Source of the DNA: Marinibacterium sp.
GTDB lineage: Bacteria; Pseudomonadota; Alphaproteobacteria; Rhodobacterales; Rhodobacteraceae
Direction of reading: 5' to 3'
Assembly: GCA_025800215.1 (NCBI GenBank)
Contig: JAOXSC010000178.1
Span: 1 to 53,335, forward strand
Length of the DNA: 53,335 bases
Part shown: in pieces, positions 9,286 through 16,876 of the stretch
Layout of the letters: each line of letters opens with the position of its first letter
How positions within the stretch are numbered: position 1 is the first letter of the stretch
Made by a program: the position numbers and the translations under genes
The notes under the pieces: model-generated
Database searches by the model: none
Told to the model about the DNA's origin: nothing
What the model saw: the letters and a program-made list of their open reading frames with translations, nothing else

Positions 9286-10271
9286 AGGGTTTTGACGCCA
9301 AATTCCGGGATTTCCCCGACTACATCATCGGCATCACCAAAGAGATCTGGGAAGACCGCGGGATCGCCTCGCTGCATGACTATTACGGGGCCGACATCGT
9401 CGTGCGGATGCCCGGCAGCGTCTCGACCGGAAATCAGGGCGTGATCGGTGCGACCATGGCCACGCTGGCCGAATTCCCCGACCGCACCCTTCTGGGCGAA
9501 GATGTGATCTGGTCGGGTACGCCCGAAACCGGCATGCTGTCGAGCCACCGCATCATGTCCACCGCCACCCATCTGGGCGACGGAGCCTTTGGCAAGGCCA
9601 CCGGGGCCAAGCTGCGCTATCGCATTCTGGCCGATTGTCATGCCCGCAACAACGCGATCGACGATGAATGGCTGATCCGCGACAATGGCGCGATTGTCCG
9701 ACAGATGGGCTGGGATCCACGCGACTTTGCCCGCGATCTGATCACGCGCGAAGGCGGGCCCGAGGCCTGTGTCACACCTCTGAGCCCGGCCAATGATCTG
9801 CCGGGGCCCTATGACGGGCGCGGCAATGACAATGACTGGGGCCAGCGCCATGCGGATCTGCTGCGCGCGATGATGGGGGCCGATATGGGCGCGGTCGGGC
9901 GTGTGTATGACCGCGCGGTGCAGACCGAATATCCGGGCGGCGCCACCGGCCACGGGCGCGATGCGGTCGACCGGTTCTGGATGTCGCTGCGCGCGGCCAT
10001 GCCCAATGCGACCTTCACCATTCACCACCAGATCGGGCGCGACGATCCCTACATGCCGCCCCGCTCGGCCATCCGCTGGAGCCTGCATGGCACGCATGAC
10101 GGCTGGGGCGCCTTCGGCGCACCCACCGGGGCAGAGCTTTATGTGCTGGGCATCAGCCATGCCGAATGGGGCGAGCTGATCGGCGGCGACATCCGCCTGC
10201 GCCGCGAATGGACGCTTTTTGATGAAACGGCGATCTGGAAGCAGATCATCCTGGCAACCGGAGAGCTGTGA
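9282..10271 (+). CDS. Second tandem NTF2/SnoaL-like protein
   Basis: A 329-residue protein with two SnoaL-like domains (roughly residues 15-135 and 180-310). The first contains the pattern DYYGADIVVRMPGS; the second contains RDAVDRFWMSLRAAMPNATF. It overlaps the LacI stop by 4 bp. It is a distant paralogue of the product encoded at 6416-7471 and shares the same double-domain plan, but the sequences are clearly different, so this is not a recent duplication. Proteins of this type are usually annotated as ester cyclase or nuclear transport factor 2 family. The reaction is unknown. It is followed by a 143-bp gap with a GC-rich inverted repeat before the cupin gene. Confidence 0.82.
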   Translation: MKGFDAKFRDFPDYIIGITKEIWEDRGIASLHDYYGADIVVRMPGSVSTGNQGVIGATMATLAEFPDRTLLGEDVIWSGTPETGMLSSHRIMSTATHLGDGAFGKATGAKLRYRILADCHARNNAIDDEWLIRDNGAIVRQMGWDPRDFARDLITREGGPEACVTPLSPANDLPGPYDGRGNDNDWGQRHADLLRAMMGADMGAVGRVYDRAVQTEYPGGATGHGRDAVDRFWMSLRAAMPNATFTIHHQIGRDDPYMPPRSAIRWSLHGTHDGWGAFGAPTGAELYVLGISHAEWGELIGGDIRLRREWTLFDETAIWKQIILATGEL

Positions 10272-10414
10272 TGCCCGTCTCTCTGACAGTCGGCGAGGGG
10301 GCCCGGCGGTATCACTGCCATCGCGCCGCGTTGCGGGCGCGGCGGCTGAACAATCACCCTCCCGGCACGACGGGCTGACCCCCATCGCACCACACCCCCG
10401 GCCAGGAGACCAAA

Positions 10415-11377
10415 ATGAGCACCATCCAGAACCGCATCGTCCGCTATGGCGAATTGCAGCCCTGCAAAACCGCATTCATCGACGCCCACACCCCCGGCAG
10501 CGATCAGAAAGAGAACTTTACCATCATCGGCGGCGGCGTGTCGGAATCGCCCAATCAGCATGTGCACATCACCGACAAGATCGGGTTCAACATCGGTGCG
10601 GCGGGCCAGCCGCCCAAATGCCGAAATTCGCTGCACAGCCATACCACGGCCGAAGTGTTCTTTGTCGCCAAAGGCCGCTGGCGGTTCTTCTGGGGCCGCT
10701 ATGGCACGGCGGGCGAATTCATTGCCGAAGAAGGTGACATCTTCAACATCCCCACCGGCATCTTTCGCGGCTTTGAAAATGTCGGGCAGGATTACGGCAT
10801 GATCATGTCGATCCTGGGCGGGGACGATGCCGGAGGCGGGGTCACATGGGCCCCGCAGGTGATCGAGGACGCGCAGGCCCATGGGCTTATGCTGGGCGAA
10901 AACGGTGTGCTCTATGACAGCAAGAAGGGGCAGGAACTGCCCCACAACGTGCGCCCGATGCCGCTGCTGACCGAAGACGAGCTGAAAGCCTATCCCGAGG
11001 TGCCGGTGGACGCGGTGATCGGCACCTATGTCGCGCGCTATTGGGATCTGATGGCTCTGGCCGCCGACAAGCCCGTGCAGGTGATCGGCGAAACCGCGAT
11101 CATCAAGGACAAGCCGGGGTTCGAGGTTGATTTCCTGACCCGTGGCTCGGCCGTGACGGATCCGGTCACAGCGGACAAGCCGGTGGTTCTGATGCCGGCC
11201 AGCGGGCATTGGCGGATTGCGGTGGACGGGTATGAAACCACCCTGTCCGGCGGCGATACCGCGCTGGTGATGCCGGGCGAACGCTATGGCGTGGTGCCTT
11301 CGATGACGGGGCAGGCGGGGCTGTACCGGATCACCGCCACCGACGATCCCGCCGGCGCCACCTGGACCGGCGCGTAA
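10415..11377 (+). CDS. Bicupin-type protein
   Basis: A 320-residue protein with a clear N-terminal cupin around residues 65-125. The segment HSHTTAEVFFVAKGRWRFFW supplies His and Glu metal ligands. A second, more degenerate cupin-like barrel sits near residues 235-310 (CDS part reading SGHWRIAVDGYETTLSGGD). Bicupins include dioxygenases, isomerases and lyases. A good AGGAGA ribosome-binding site precedes the ATG. It starts 143 bp after the tandem NTF2 gene, the largest gap in the operon, so an internal promoter is possible. The next gene follows after 19 bp, so it is probably co-transcribed with the methyltransferase-like gene. Confidence 0.85.
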   Translation: MSTIQNRIVRYGELQPCKTAFIDAHTPGSDQKENFTIIGGGVSESPNQHVHITDKIGFNIGAAGQPPKCRNSLHSHTTAEVFFVAKGRWRFFWGRYGTAGEFIAEEGDIFNIPTGIFRGFENVGQDYGMIMSILGGDDAGGGVTWAPQVIEDAQAHGLMLGENGVLYDSKKGQELPHNVRPMPLLTEDELKAYPEVPVDAVIGTYVARYWDLMALAADKPVQVIGETAIIKDKPGFEVDFLTRGSAVTDPVTADKPVVLMPASGHWRIAVDGYETTLSGGDTALVMPGERYGVVPSMTGQAGLYRITATDDPAGATWTGA

Positions 11378-11396
11378 CACAAGCAGGAGAGACCCC

Positions 11397-12524
11397 ATGA
11401 CCAGAATACTGACCACCCATGCCGGGTCTCTTCCCCGCACGCAGGAGGTTGTGGATTTCATCTTTGCCCGCGAACGCGGAGACCCCTTCGACGCGGCGGC
11501 CTTTGATGCCTGCATGACGCAGGCCGTGTCCGAAACCGTGCGCAAACAGGTCGCGGCCGGTGTGGGCATCGTCAGCGATGGCGAGACCTCGAAAATCTCA
11601 TACGCCACCTATGTCAAGGATCGCTATACCGGCTTCTCGGGTGACAGCCCGCGCAACGCGCCCGCCGATCTCAAGATGTTCCCCGGCTTTCTGCAGCGCC
11701 TGGCCGAAGGCGGTGGCACACCGCAATATGCCCGGCCCATGTGCACCGGCGCGGTGCAATCCAAAGGTCAGGACGAGCTTGCAAAGGACATCGCCAACCT
11801 CAAATCCGCGATGGCACAGCACGGGGCCGAACGCGGGTTCATGAACGCGGCGTCTCCGGGGGTGATCTCTCTGTTTCTGCAGAATGATTTCTATCCCACG
11901 CGCGAGGCGTATCTGGCCGCGCTGGCAGATGCCATGAAGCAGGAATACGAAACCATCGTGGCAGCCGGGCTGGATCTTCAGCTTGATTGTCCCGATCTGG
12001 CCCTGTCGCGCCACATGCTCTTCACCGATCTGACAGATGCCGAGTTCATCAAGATCGCCGATCTGCATGTCGAGGCGCTGAACCACGCGCTGCAGAACGT
12101 GCCACAGGATCGGGTCCGGGTGCATATCTGCTGGGGCAACTACGAGGGGCCGCATTGCTGCGACATCCCGATGGATGCGGTGTTCAGCACGCTGATGTTC
12201 ACCAAATCGCGCTATGTGCTGTTCGAAACTTCGAACCCGCGCCATGCCCATGAATGGACCGTGTTCCGCGACCGCCGGGCCGAGATCCCCGATGACAAGG
12301 TGTTGGTGCCCGGCGTGGTCGACACCACCACCAATTTTGTCGAACACCCGCAGCTGGTGGCGCAGCGGATCGAGCGCTTTGCAGACATCGTCGGATCCGA
12401 CCGGGTGGTGGCGGGCAGCGATTGTGGCTTTGGCACCTTTGCGGGCTTTGGTGCGGTTGATCCCGATATCGCCTATGCCAAACTGTCGGCCCTGTCCGAA
12501 GGTGCGGGGCTGGCATCGGCATGA
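11397..12524 (+). CDS. MetE C-terminal-like zinc methyltransferase family protein
   Basis: A 375-residue protein matching only the C-terminal catalytic half of cobalamin-independent methionine synthase (full MetE is ~750 residues). The zinc site is complete: H243 and C245 (VHICWG), E277 (LFETSNPR) and C343 (GSDCGFGT). The N-terminal MetE half, which helps hold folate, is absent, so this is unlikely to be the normal methionine synthase. Stand-alone members of this superfamily include enzymes that move methyl or alkyl groups to or from thiols, such as the epoxyalkane:coenzyme M transferases. In this operon it may remove a methyl group from a catabolic intermediate; that is inference. AGGAG precedes the ATG and the stop overlaps the next gene. 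Confidence 0.88.
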   Translation: MTRILTTHAGSLPRTQEVVDFIFARERGDPFDAAAFDACMTQAVSETVRKQVAAGVGIVSDGETSKISYATYVKDRYTGFSGDSPRNAPADLKMFPGFLQRLAEGGGTPQYARPMCTGAVQSKGQDELAKDIANLKSAMAQHGAERGFMNAASPGVISLFLQNDFYPTREAYLAALADAMKQEYETIVAAGLDLQLDCPDLALSRHMLFTDLTDAEFIKIADLHVEALNHALQNVPQDRVRVHICWGNYEGPHCCDIPMDAVFSTLMFTKSRYVLFETSNPRHAHEWTVFRDRRAEIPDDKVLVPGVVDTTTNFVEHPQLVAQRIERFADIVGSDRVVAGSDCGFGTFAGFGAVDPDIAYAKLSALSEGAGLASA

Positions 12525-13216
12525 CGCCGCTGGTCCTGCTGCCCGGCATGATGTGCGACGCACGGCTGTTTCAGCCGCAGATCGCCGCCCTGTCGGGGTC
12601 GCGCCCGGTGATGACCTGCCCGCTGGCGGCGCGCGACAGCGTGCAGGCGCTGGCAGCGGATATTCTGATCCATGCGCCGCCCCGGTTTGCTCTGGCGGGG
12701 CTGTCCATGGGTGGCATCGTCGCGATGGAGGTGCTGCGCCAGGCCCCCGACCGCGTTGATCGGCTGGCCCTGCTCGACACCAACCCGCTGGCCGAACGGC
12801 CCGAGGTCAAAGCCCGCCGCACGCCGCAGATGCAGGCCGTGCGGGACGGGCGGCTGCGCGCGGTGATGCGCGACGAGATGAAGCCCAACTATCTTGCCGA
12901 TGGCCCCCGTCAGGGCGCGATCCTGGATCTGTGCATGGCCATGGCCACCGACCTGGGGCCGGAGGTGTTTCTAAGCCAGTCGCAGGCGCTTATGGATCGG
13001 CCCGATCAGTGCGACACGCTGCGCATCTATGGCGGGCCTGCTCTGGTTCTGTGCGGGGCCGAAGACCGGCTTTGCCCGCCCGAGCGTCACCATCTGATGC
13101 ACGATCTTCTTGGCGCCAGCACGCTGCACGTCATTGACGGCGCAGGCCATCTGCCAACGCTGGAACAGCCCGATGCAACCACAGCGGCCCTGCGCCGCTG
13201 GCTGGAGGACACATGA
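12521..13216 (+). CDS. Alpha/beta hydrolase
   Basis: A 231-residue alpha/beta hydrolase. It shows the oxyanion region (LLPGMMCD, residues 6-13), the nucleophile elbow GLSMGG (Ser near residue 64), the acidic residue in LCGAEDRLCPP and the catalytic His in GAGHLPTLEQP near the C-terminus. Both ends overlap neighbouring genes as ATGA (with the MetE-like gene and the RraA-like gene), so the three are translated together. It lacks a signal peptide and should act in the cytoplasm, cleaving an ester or a C-C bond of an intermediate. The substrate cannot be predicted. Confidence 0.92.
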   Translation: MTPLVLLPGMMCDARLFQPQIAALSGSRPVMTCPLAARDSVQALAADILIHAPPRFALAGLSMGGIVAMEVLRQAPDRVDRLALLDTNPLAERPEVKARRTPQMQAVRDGRLRAVMRDEMKPNYLADGPRQGAILDLCMAMATDLGPEVFLSQSQALMDRPDQCDTLRIYGGPALVLCGAEDRLCPPERHHLMHDLLGASTLHVIDGAGHLPTLEQPDATTAALRRWLEDT

Positions 13217-13908
13217 CCCCATCCCTTCTGACCCTGCTGCGCAAGGTCGATACCCCTACCGTCTGCAACGCCATCGAAATGGCCCAGGGGCGGCGCGGCT
13301 TTGATGCGTTCACGCGCGGCACCATGCTGTGTTCCGCCCCGGCCGAACCCGCCATCGTCGGCTATGCCCGCACCGCGAAAATTGCGGCGGTGGCCCCTCC
13401 GAGCGACCCGCCAGAGGTGATCCGAAGCCGCCGCATGGCGTACTACAAGTACATGGCCGAAGGCCCCGCGCCTTCGGTCGCGGTGATCGAGGATGTCGAT
13501 TTTCCCAACTGCATCGGCGCCTACTGGGGCGAAATCAACACCACCGTGCACAAAGGGCTCGGCCTGTCCGGGGCCCTGACCAACGGGGTCATGCGCGATC
13601 TGGGCGACCTGCCGGACGGGTTTCCGGTGGTGGCCGGATCGGTCGGACCCAGCCATGGCTTTGTCCATATCCGCGACATCGGCGCGCCGGTGTCGGTCTT
13701 TGGGTTGACCATTGCGCCGGGCGATCTGATCCATGCCGACCGCCACGGCGCGCTGGTGATCCCGACGGATGTGATCGGCACGCTTGAGGCCGCCATCACC
13801 AAGCTGCTGCAGACCGAACGCATCATCCTTGATGCAGCCCGCGCCCCGGATTTCGACTTTGACCGGTTCGAAGCCGCCTGGGTGGAATTCGAAAAGGCGC
13901 GGGTGTGA
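13213..13908 (+). CDS. RraA-like protein (HMG/CHA aldolase-oxaloacetate decarboxylase family)
   Basis: A 231-residue member of the RraA fold. The signature region GALTNGVMRDLGDLP supplies the Arg-Asp pair, and GDLIHADRHGALVIP supplies the metal-site acids. This matches the catalytic family (4-hydroxy-4-methyl-2-oxoglutarate / 4-carboxy-4-hydroxy-2-oxoadipate aldolase) as much as the RNase E regulator. In an operon of catabolic enzymes the aldolase or decarboxylase role is more likely: a final cleavage that releases pyruvate or a similar unit. It is the last gene of the operon. A ~105-bp gap with an inverted repeat separates it from the antiporter gene. Confidence 0.9.
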   Translation: MTPSLLTLLRKVDTPTVCNAIEMAQGRRGFDAFTRGTMLCSAPAEPAIVGYARTAKIAAVAPPSDPPEVIRSRRMAYYKYMAEGPAPSVAVIEDVDFPNCIGAYWGEINTTVHKGLGLSGALTNGVMRDLGDLPDGFPVVAGSVGPSHGFVHIRDIGAPVSVFGLTIAPGDLIHADRHGALVIPTDVIGTLEAAITKLLQTERIILDAARAPDFDFDRFEAAWVEFEKARV

Positions 13909-13971
13909 CACGGGTCTGAAAATGGATGCCAATCTGTCGTGGCTTTTTGACGGGGTTCGGATGTAGGCTTT

Positions 13972-13986
13972 TGTTGAACATCAACA
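13972..13986. promoter_or_regulatory. Inverted repeat upstream of the GadC-like gene
   Basis: TGTTGA-ACA-TCAACA is a perfect 6-bp inverted repeat with a 3-bp spacer, ending 27 bp before the ATG at 14014. A TTGACG hexamer at 13947-13952 could be a -35 element; a matching -10 is poor (TTTGTT at 17 bp). The repeat's position between promoter and start codon suggests an operator for acid or amino-acid control, but this is inference. Confidence 0.35.
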
Positions 13987-14013
13987 CAATTGCGCTGCCG
14001 GGGCACCACAGAC

Positions 14014-15405
14014 ATGACGCGCATATCCAGCAAGGCGCCGACGCTGACGGTTCTGCCGCTGACCTTCATGACGGCGGCGCTGTTCATGACCCTGCGCAAC
14101 ATGCCCATCATGGCCGAAACCGGGCTGCACATGATCGTGTTCAACCTGATCACGGTGCTGGCCTTTCTGCTGCCTGTGGCTCTGGTGGCGGCGGAACTTG
14201 CGACGGGCTGGCCTGAAAACGGGGTCTATGGTTGGGTCAGTGCGGCCTTTGGCCGGAATGCGGGCTTTATGGCCGTCTGGCTGCAATGGACGCAGAGCCT
14301 GTTCGGCCTGACGTCGATCTTGGCCTATGCGGGCGGGACGCTGGCCTATGTCATGGCGCCCGAGCTGGGCACCAACCGGATCTTCGTGGCCGGCACCATC
14401 ATCACCATCTACTGGGCGGCGACCTTCGCCAACTTCCGGGGCACTGCGCGCTCGGGCCTGATTTCGACTGTGGCGCTGGCGGCCGGTGTGCTGTTGCCAA
14501 GCGCGCTTCTGATCGGCGCGGCGGGGATCTATGTGCTGGGGGGCCATCCGATCCGCATGGATCTGACCCTGTCGGCGGACAACATCTTTCCATCGCTGTC
14601 AGACCCGGCAAGCCTGGTGCTGTTTCTCAGCTTCGTGTTCGGTTTCGTGGGGATCGAGGTGTCGGCGGGCCATGCCTCAGAGGTGGTCAACCCGCAGAAA
14701 AGCTATCCGCGGGCGCTGTTCATTGCAGCGGGGTTGGGCTTTGCCGTCACGCTCCTGGGGGGCATGGCCGTGGGCGTGGTGCTGCCGGTCGACACGATCA
14801 GTTCAGTCAATGGCGCGACCCAGGCCTTTGCCGCGCTGATGGCGCAGTTCGGATTGGGCTGGAGCGTGCCCGTCGTTGCCTTTCTGATCGCCTTTGGCGC
14901 CGCCGGGCAGGTCAGCACATGGATTATCGGCCCGATCAAGGGGATCTGGGCGGCGGGGCATGACGGGTATCTGCCGCAGGCGCTGCTCGCGGAAAACCAA
15001 CACGGGGTGCCGACGCGGCTGATGCTGGTGCAGGCGTCGCTGATCACGGCCGTGGGGCTGCTGTTCATCCTGTTTGACGATGTGAACACGGTGTTTCTGC
15101 TGCTGACGGCGATTGCGGTGATCCTTTATGCGATCATGTATGTGATGATGTTCATGGCCGCGATCCGTCTGCGCCACACCCATCCCGAGGTGCACCGCGC
15201 CTATCGGGTGCCGGGGGGCACGCCGGGCATGTGGATGATCAGCGGGATCGGCATGCTGACGGCGCTGGCCTGCTTTGCCATCGGGTTCATCCCGCCCACG
15301 CCCAACCCCTTTGGCCTGCTGACGCTGGAGCTTGCCATGGTCGGGCTATGCGCGGCGACCATTCTGGCAGGGGGCGCGCTGATCGTGATGCGCCGCACAA
15401 ACTGA
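14014..15405 (+). CDS. APC-family amino acid antiporter, GadC-like
   Basis: A 463-residue inner-membrane transporter with about 12 hydrophobic segments of the APC superfamily, most like the glutamate:GABA antiporter branch. The ATG at 14014 is preferred over a TTG eight codons upstream because it begins the hydrophobic domain directly; no strong ribosome-binding site is seen for either. The protein ends within a few residues of the last hydrophobic segment (ILAGGALIVMRRTN). E. coli GadC (511 residues) carries a C-terminal plug of ~40 residues that closes the channel at neutral pH, and nothing like it is present here. Glutamate decarboxylase starts 31 bp after its stop, which supports glutamate/GABA exchange. 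Confidence 0.85.
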   Translation: MTRISSKAPTLTVLPLTFMTAALFMTLRNMPIMAETGLHMIVFNLITVLAFLLPVALVAAELATGWPENGVYGWVSAAFGRNAGFMAVWLQWTQSLFGLTSILAYAGGTLAYVMAPELGTNRIFVAGTIITIYWAATFANFRGTARSGLISTVALAAGVLLPSALLIGAAGIYVLGGHPIRMDLTLSADNIFPSLSDPASLVLFLSFVFGFVGIEVSAGHASEVVNPQKSYPRALFIAAGLGFAVTLLGGMAVGVVLPVDTISSVNGATQAFAALMAQFGLGWSVPVVAFLIAFGAAGQVSTWIIGPIKGIWAAGHDGYLPQALLAENQHGVPTRLMLVQASLITAVGLLFILFDDVNTVFLLLTAIAVILYAIMYVMMFMAAIRLRHTHPEVHRAYRVPGGTPGMWMISGIGMLTALACFAIGFIPPTPNPFGLLTLELAMVGLCAATILAGGALIVMRRTN

Positions 15406-15436
15406 ACGATCGCTGATGACAGGAACGGAGCGCGAC

Positions 15437-16777
15437 ATGACCCAGAATGACGACACCCTTCAGCCCGCCTATGCCGGTCGCGCCATGGTTGCGCCGACCC
15501 CCAAGAACAAGCTGCCTCAGGGGCAGATGGATCCGCAGACCGCCTATCGGCTGATCCATGACGAGCTGATGCTGGATGGCAATTCACGGCTGAACCTGGC
15601 CACCTTCGTCACCACCTGGATGGAGCCCGAGGCCGAAAAGCTGATGGCCGAAACCTTTGACAAGAACATGATCGACAAGGACGAATACCCGCAGACAGCC
15701 GAGCTTGAGCGGCGCTGCATCAACATCGTCTCGGATCTGTTCCACGCGCCCGAACCGGGGGTGGGATCGTCGGCCATCGGGTCGAGCGAAGCGGTGATGC
15801 TGGCGGGCATGGCGCTGAAATGGAACTGGCGCAGCCGGCAGAGGGCGGCCGGAAAGCCCACCGACCGGCCCAACATGATCATGGGCAGCAATGTGCAGGT
15901 CGTCTGGGAAAAGTTCTGCCGCTACTGGGATGTCGAACCGCGCTATGTGCCGATGGAGGACGGGCGCTATGTCATCGACACCGAAACCACGCTGTCGCTT
16001 GTGGATGAAAACACCATCGGCGTGGTGGCCATTCTGGGCACGACCTTTACCGGCCAGTTCGAGCCGATCAAGGACATCCATGATGCACTGGTGGCCAACA
16101 ATGCGGCCAAGGGGTTCGACACGCCGCTGCATGTCGATGCCGCAAGCGGCGGGTTCGTGGCCCCCTTCGTGCATCCCGATCTGGTCTGGGATTTCCGCCT
16201 GCCCCTGGTCAAATCCATCAACGTGTCGGGGCACAAATACGGGCTGGTCTATCCCGGCGTGGGCTGGGTTGTCTGGCGTGATCAGTCCGAACTGCCCGAG
16301 GATCTGGTATTCCACGTCAATTATCTGGGCGGCGATATGCCGACCTTCACGCTGAATTTCTCGCGGCCGGGCAACCAGATCGTGGCGCAGTATTACAATT
16401 TCATTCGGCTTGGCTTTGACGGGTACAAGGCCATCATGGAAGGGCTGCAGAGCACCGCGCAGTATCTGGCGCATGAGCTGGAACGCCAGGGCCCGTTCCG
16501 GATGCTGCATGACGGCACGGACATTCCGGTTCTGGCCTTCGAAGTGACCGATCCGGGCTTTACCTGCTACGATGTATCCGATGCGCTGCGGGTTTTCGGC
16601 TGGCAGGTTCCGGCCTATCCGATGCCCGAAAACGTGCAGGACAAGGCAGTGCTGCGGATCGTCCTGCGCGAAGGGTTCAGCCGCGACATGGCCGACAACC
16701 TGCTGGCCGATTTCGCGCGCGCAGTCGAAAAGTGCAGTGGGCGGAAGGCCGCAAGCGGCACGATGTTCAGCCACTGA
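15437..16777 (+). CDS. gadB: Glutamate decarboxylase (PLP-dependent)
   Basis: A 446-residue cytoplasmic group II decarboxylase that converts glutamate to GABA and CO2, consuming a proton. The family motifs are complete: HVDAASGGF starting at H232 and the PLP lysine K267 in NVSGHKYGLVYPGVGW. The N-terminus (TPKNKLPQGQMDPQTAYRLI) also matches bacterial GadB. I chose the ATG at 15437, with GGAG 7 nt upstream; an in-frame ATG at 15416 would add 7 residues and lacks a ribosome-binding site. Paired with the GadC-like transporter just upstream it forms a GAD system for acid stress or GABA release. Two GC-rich hairpins follow its stop codon. Confidence 0.95.
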   Translation: MTQNDDTLQPAYAGRAMVAPTPKNKLPQGQMDPQTAYRLIHDELMLDGNSRLNLATFVTTWMEPEAEKLMAETFDKNMIDKDEYPQTAELERRCINIVSDLFHAPEPGVGSSAIGSSEAVMLAGMALKWNWRSRQRAAGKPTDRPNMIMGSNVQVVWEKFCRYWDVEPRYVPMEDGRYVIDTETTLSLVDENTIGVVAILGTTFTGQFEPIKDIHDALVANNAAKGFDTPLHVDAASGGFVAPFVHPDLVWDFRLPLVKSINVSGHKYGLVYPGVGWVVWRDQSELPEDLVFHVNYLGGDMPTFTLNFSRPGNQIVAQYYNFIRLGFDGYKAIMEGLQSTAQYLAHELERQGPFRMLHDGTDIPVLAFEVTDPGFTCYDVSDALRVFGWQVPAYPMPENVQDKAVLRIVLREGFSRDMADNLLADFARAVEKCSGRKAASGTMFSH

Positions 16778-16811
16778 ACACGCGTGCCGCCGGGCCGCGC
16801 GTTGGTGGCAC

Positions 16812-16838
16812 GAAAAGGGCCCGCGTGTGCGGGCCCTG
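16812..16838 (-). terminator. Intrinsic terminator of the four-module RTX gene
   Basis: On the - strand this reads AGGGCCCGC-ACAC-GCGGGCCCT followed by TTTT: a 9-bp stem, a 4-nt loop and a T-run, about 40 bp after the RTX gene stop. On the + strand it has no T-run, but it could still help end gadB transcripts together with a second hairpin at 16783-16812 (CGTGCC/GGCACG). The stem-loop core is identical to the CRISPR repeat hairpin at the right end of the window. Confidence 0.75.
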
Positions 16839-16876
16839 ATCAACGGGTGTCGGGCGGGGCAGAACGCCCCCAACCG

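Noticed and set aside
10272-10414. GC-rich inverted repeat (CGCCGC/GCGGCG) before the cupin gene as an attenuator
   Set aside because: It has a 9-nt loop, no T-run and no leader peptide; it may be only a local GC palindrome.
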